From: DAOMFM01 sp035429825
GTDB taxonomy: Bacteria > Acidobacteriota > Blastocatellia > UBA7656 > JADIYM01
Direction: 5' to 3'
DNA length: 15,000 nucleotides
NCBI GenBank assembly: GCA_044224215.1
Contig: JBGAKX010000114.1
Coordinates: 1 to 15,000 of the forward strand
In this document: positions 14,224-15,000 of the stretch, piece by piece
How positions within the stretch are numbered: position 1 is the stretch's first letter
Layout of the letters: each line of letters begins with the position of its first letter
Position numbers and translations under genes: made by a program
Notes under the pieces: model-generated
Told to the model about the DNA's origin: nothing
Databases searched by the model: none
What the model saw: the letters and a program-made list of their open reading frames with translations, nothing else

Positions 14224-15000
14224 CTAGATCGCCGCTGCCTGCGCCTCGGCGTCGGCAAACTTCACCGACACGAGCTTGGAGACGCCCGGCTCCTCCATCG
14301 TCACGCCATAGAGCGCGCGGGCCGCTTCCATCGTCCGCTTGCTGTGCGTGATGACCAGGAACTGCGTGGTCTGGCTCATCTCGATGACGTGGTCGCTGAA
14401 CCGGCCGACGTTCACCTCGTCGAGCGGCGCGTCCACCTCGTCGAGGATGCAGAACGGGCTCGGCTTGTACTTGAAGATCGACAGGACGAGCGCGATCGCG
14501 GTCATCGCCTTCTCGCCGCCCGAGAGCAGCAGCACGTTCTGGAGCCGCTTTCCAGGCGGCTGGGCGATGATGTCGATGCCCGACTCGAGAATGTCGTCCT
14601 CGTCGAGCAAAACCATTTCGCCGCGGCCGCCGCCGAACAGCTCCTGGAACATCTCGCCAAAGTTCCTGTTGATCTCGGCAAACGCCTCGCGGAACTTCAC
14701 GCGCGACCGCTTCTTGATCTCCGAGAGTGCGTCCTCGGTCGCCTCGATCGAATCGAGAATGTCCTGGCGCTGCGTCGTGAGGAACTGGAACCGCTGTTCG
14801 GCCTCCTCGAGCTCCTCGAGCGCCATCATGTTGACCGCTCCGATCTGATCGAGCTTCCGCCGGATCTGCTCGAGCCGCGCACGCGCCGCTTCGGCCGGAT
14901 CCGCCGGCAACGGAATGTCGTACACGTCGACGCCGGCCTCGCCTTCGGCGTCGAGCTCCTCGTCCTGCTCGTCGTCGACATCGACCGCCACAGCCGGGCC
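14224..15000 (-). CDS. smc: Chromosome segregation protein SMC, C-terminal part
   Basis: The C-terminal 258 residues of the SMC ATPase, which with ScpA and ScpB loops and condenses chromosomal DNA. The frame is open through base 15000, so the start, N-terminal Walker A half, hinge and most of the coiled coil are outside the window. Visible are the end of the coiled coil with the diagnostic GAVNMMALEELEE, FGEMFQELFGGGRGEM, the ABC signature LSGGEKAMTAIAL, Walker B and D-loop FCILDEVDAPLDEVNV, and the switch histidine in LVITHSKRTME. All head motifs are intact. A strongly acidic stretch (VDVDDEQDEELDAEGE) precedes the distal coiled coil, more acidic than in many homologues. Convergent with the YggX-like gene; no hairpin terminator is visible in the 19 bp between them. 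Confidence 0.96.
   Translation of the reverse strand, partial: GPAVAVDVDDEQDEELDAEGEAGVDVYDIPLPADPAEAARARLEQIRRKLDQIGAVNMMALEELEEAEQRFQFLTTQRQDILDSIEATEDALSEIKKRSRVKFREAFAEINRNFGEMFQELFGGGRGEMVLLDEDDILESGIDIIAQPPGKRLQNVLLLSGGEKAMTAIALVLSIFKYKPSPFCILDEVDAPLDEVNVGRFSDHVIEMSQTTQFLVITHSKRTMEAARALYGVTMEEPGVSKLVSVKFADAEAQAAAI

Overview
This is a GC-rich bacterial chromosome window holding mostly core housekeeping genes, plus one large sensor kinase and one damaged radical SAM gene. The gene content points to an Acidobacteriota-like organism, possibly class Vicinamibacteria. The clues are the run yicC-gmk-rpoZ-coaBC-uracil-DNA glycosylase, a bacterial glutaminyl-tRNA synthetase, a two-propeller hybrid histidine kinase, and high GC. 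This placement is inference from gene content; no search was run.

Positions 1-7293 (minus strand) read as one long co-directional run: msbA-like ABC exporter, yicC, gmk, rpoZ, coaBC, family-4 uracil-DNA glycosylase and glnS (cut by the left edge). Three junctions overlap by 8-11 bp (yicC/gmk, gmk/rpoZ, coaBC/udg) and the other gaps are 32-53 bp, so translational coupling in one operon is likely. A sigma70-like promoter with a perfect TATAAT lies just upstream of the exporter, so close that its mRNA would have almost no leader. The run joins envelope lipid export, RNA turnover, GTP precursor supply, the RNA polymerase omega subunit, coenzyme A synthesis, uracil repair and Gln-tRNA charging.

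Positions 7294-7424 form a short divergent promoter region. The plus-strand gene from 7425 encodes a cobalamin-binding-type radical SAM protein. Its first ~385 codons are clean, but between about 8579 and 8707 the conserved protein changes reading frame about five times before finishing at 8971. It is either a fresh pseudogene or a locally mis-assembled stretch.

Positions 9016-13152 (minus strand) hold a small four-cysteine zinc-ribbon-like protein followed 39 bp later by a 1285-residue hybrid sensor histidine kinase. The kinase has 14 propeller motifs, a Y_Y_Y domain, one membrane-like segment, the kinase core and a receiver domain, but no signal peptide.

Positions 13153-13305 are a divergent intergenic region with a candidate promoter and a perfect 14-bp palindrome. 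They are followed on the plus strand by a LOG-family nucleotide phosphoribohydrolase and, 14 bp later, a YggX-like Fe(II)-trafficking protein carrying four cysteines. The window closes with the C-terminal head of the chromosome-condensing SMC protein on the minus strand, cut by the right edge.

No tRNA, rRNA, CRISPR array, insertion sequence or phage gene was seen. No clearly new multi-gene system was recognised. The least ordinary items are the frame-scrambled radical SAM gene, the signal-less propeller kinase with its zinc-ribbon neighbour, and the four-cysteine YggX variant.
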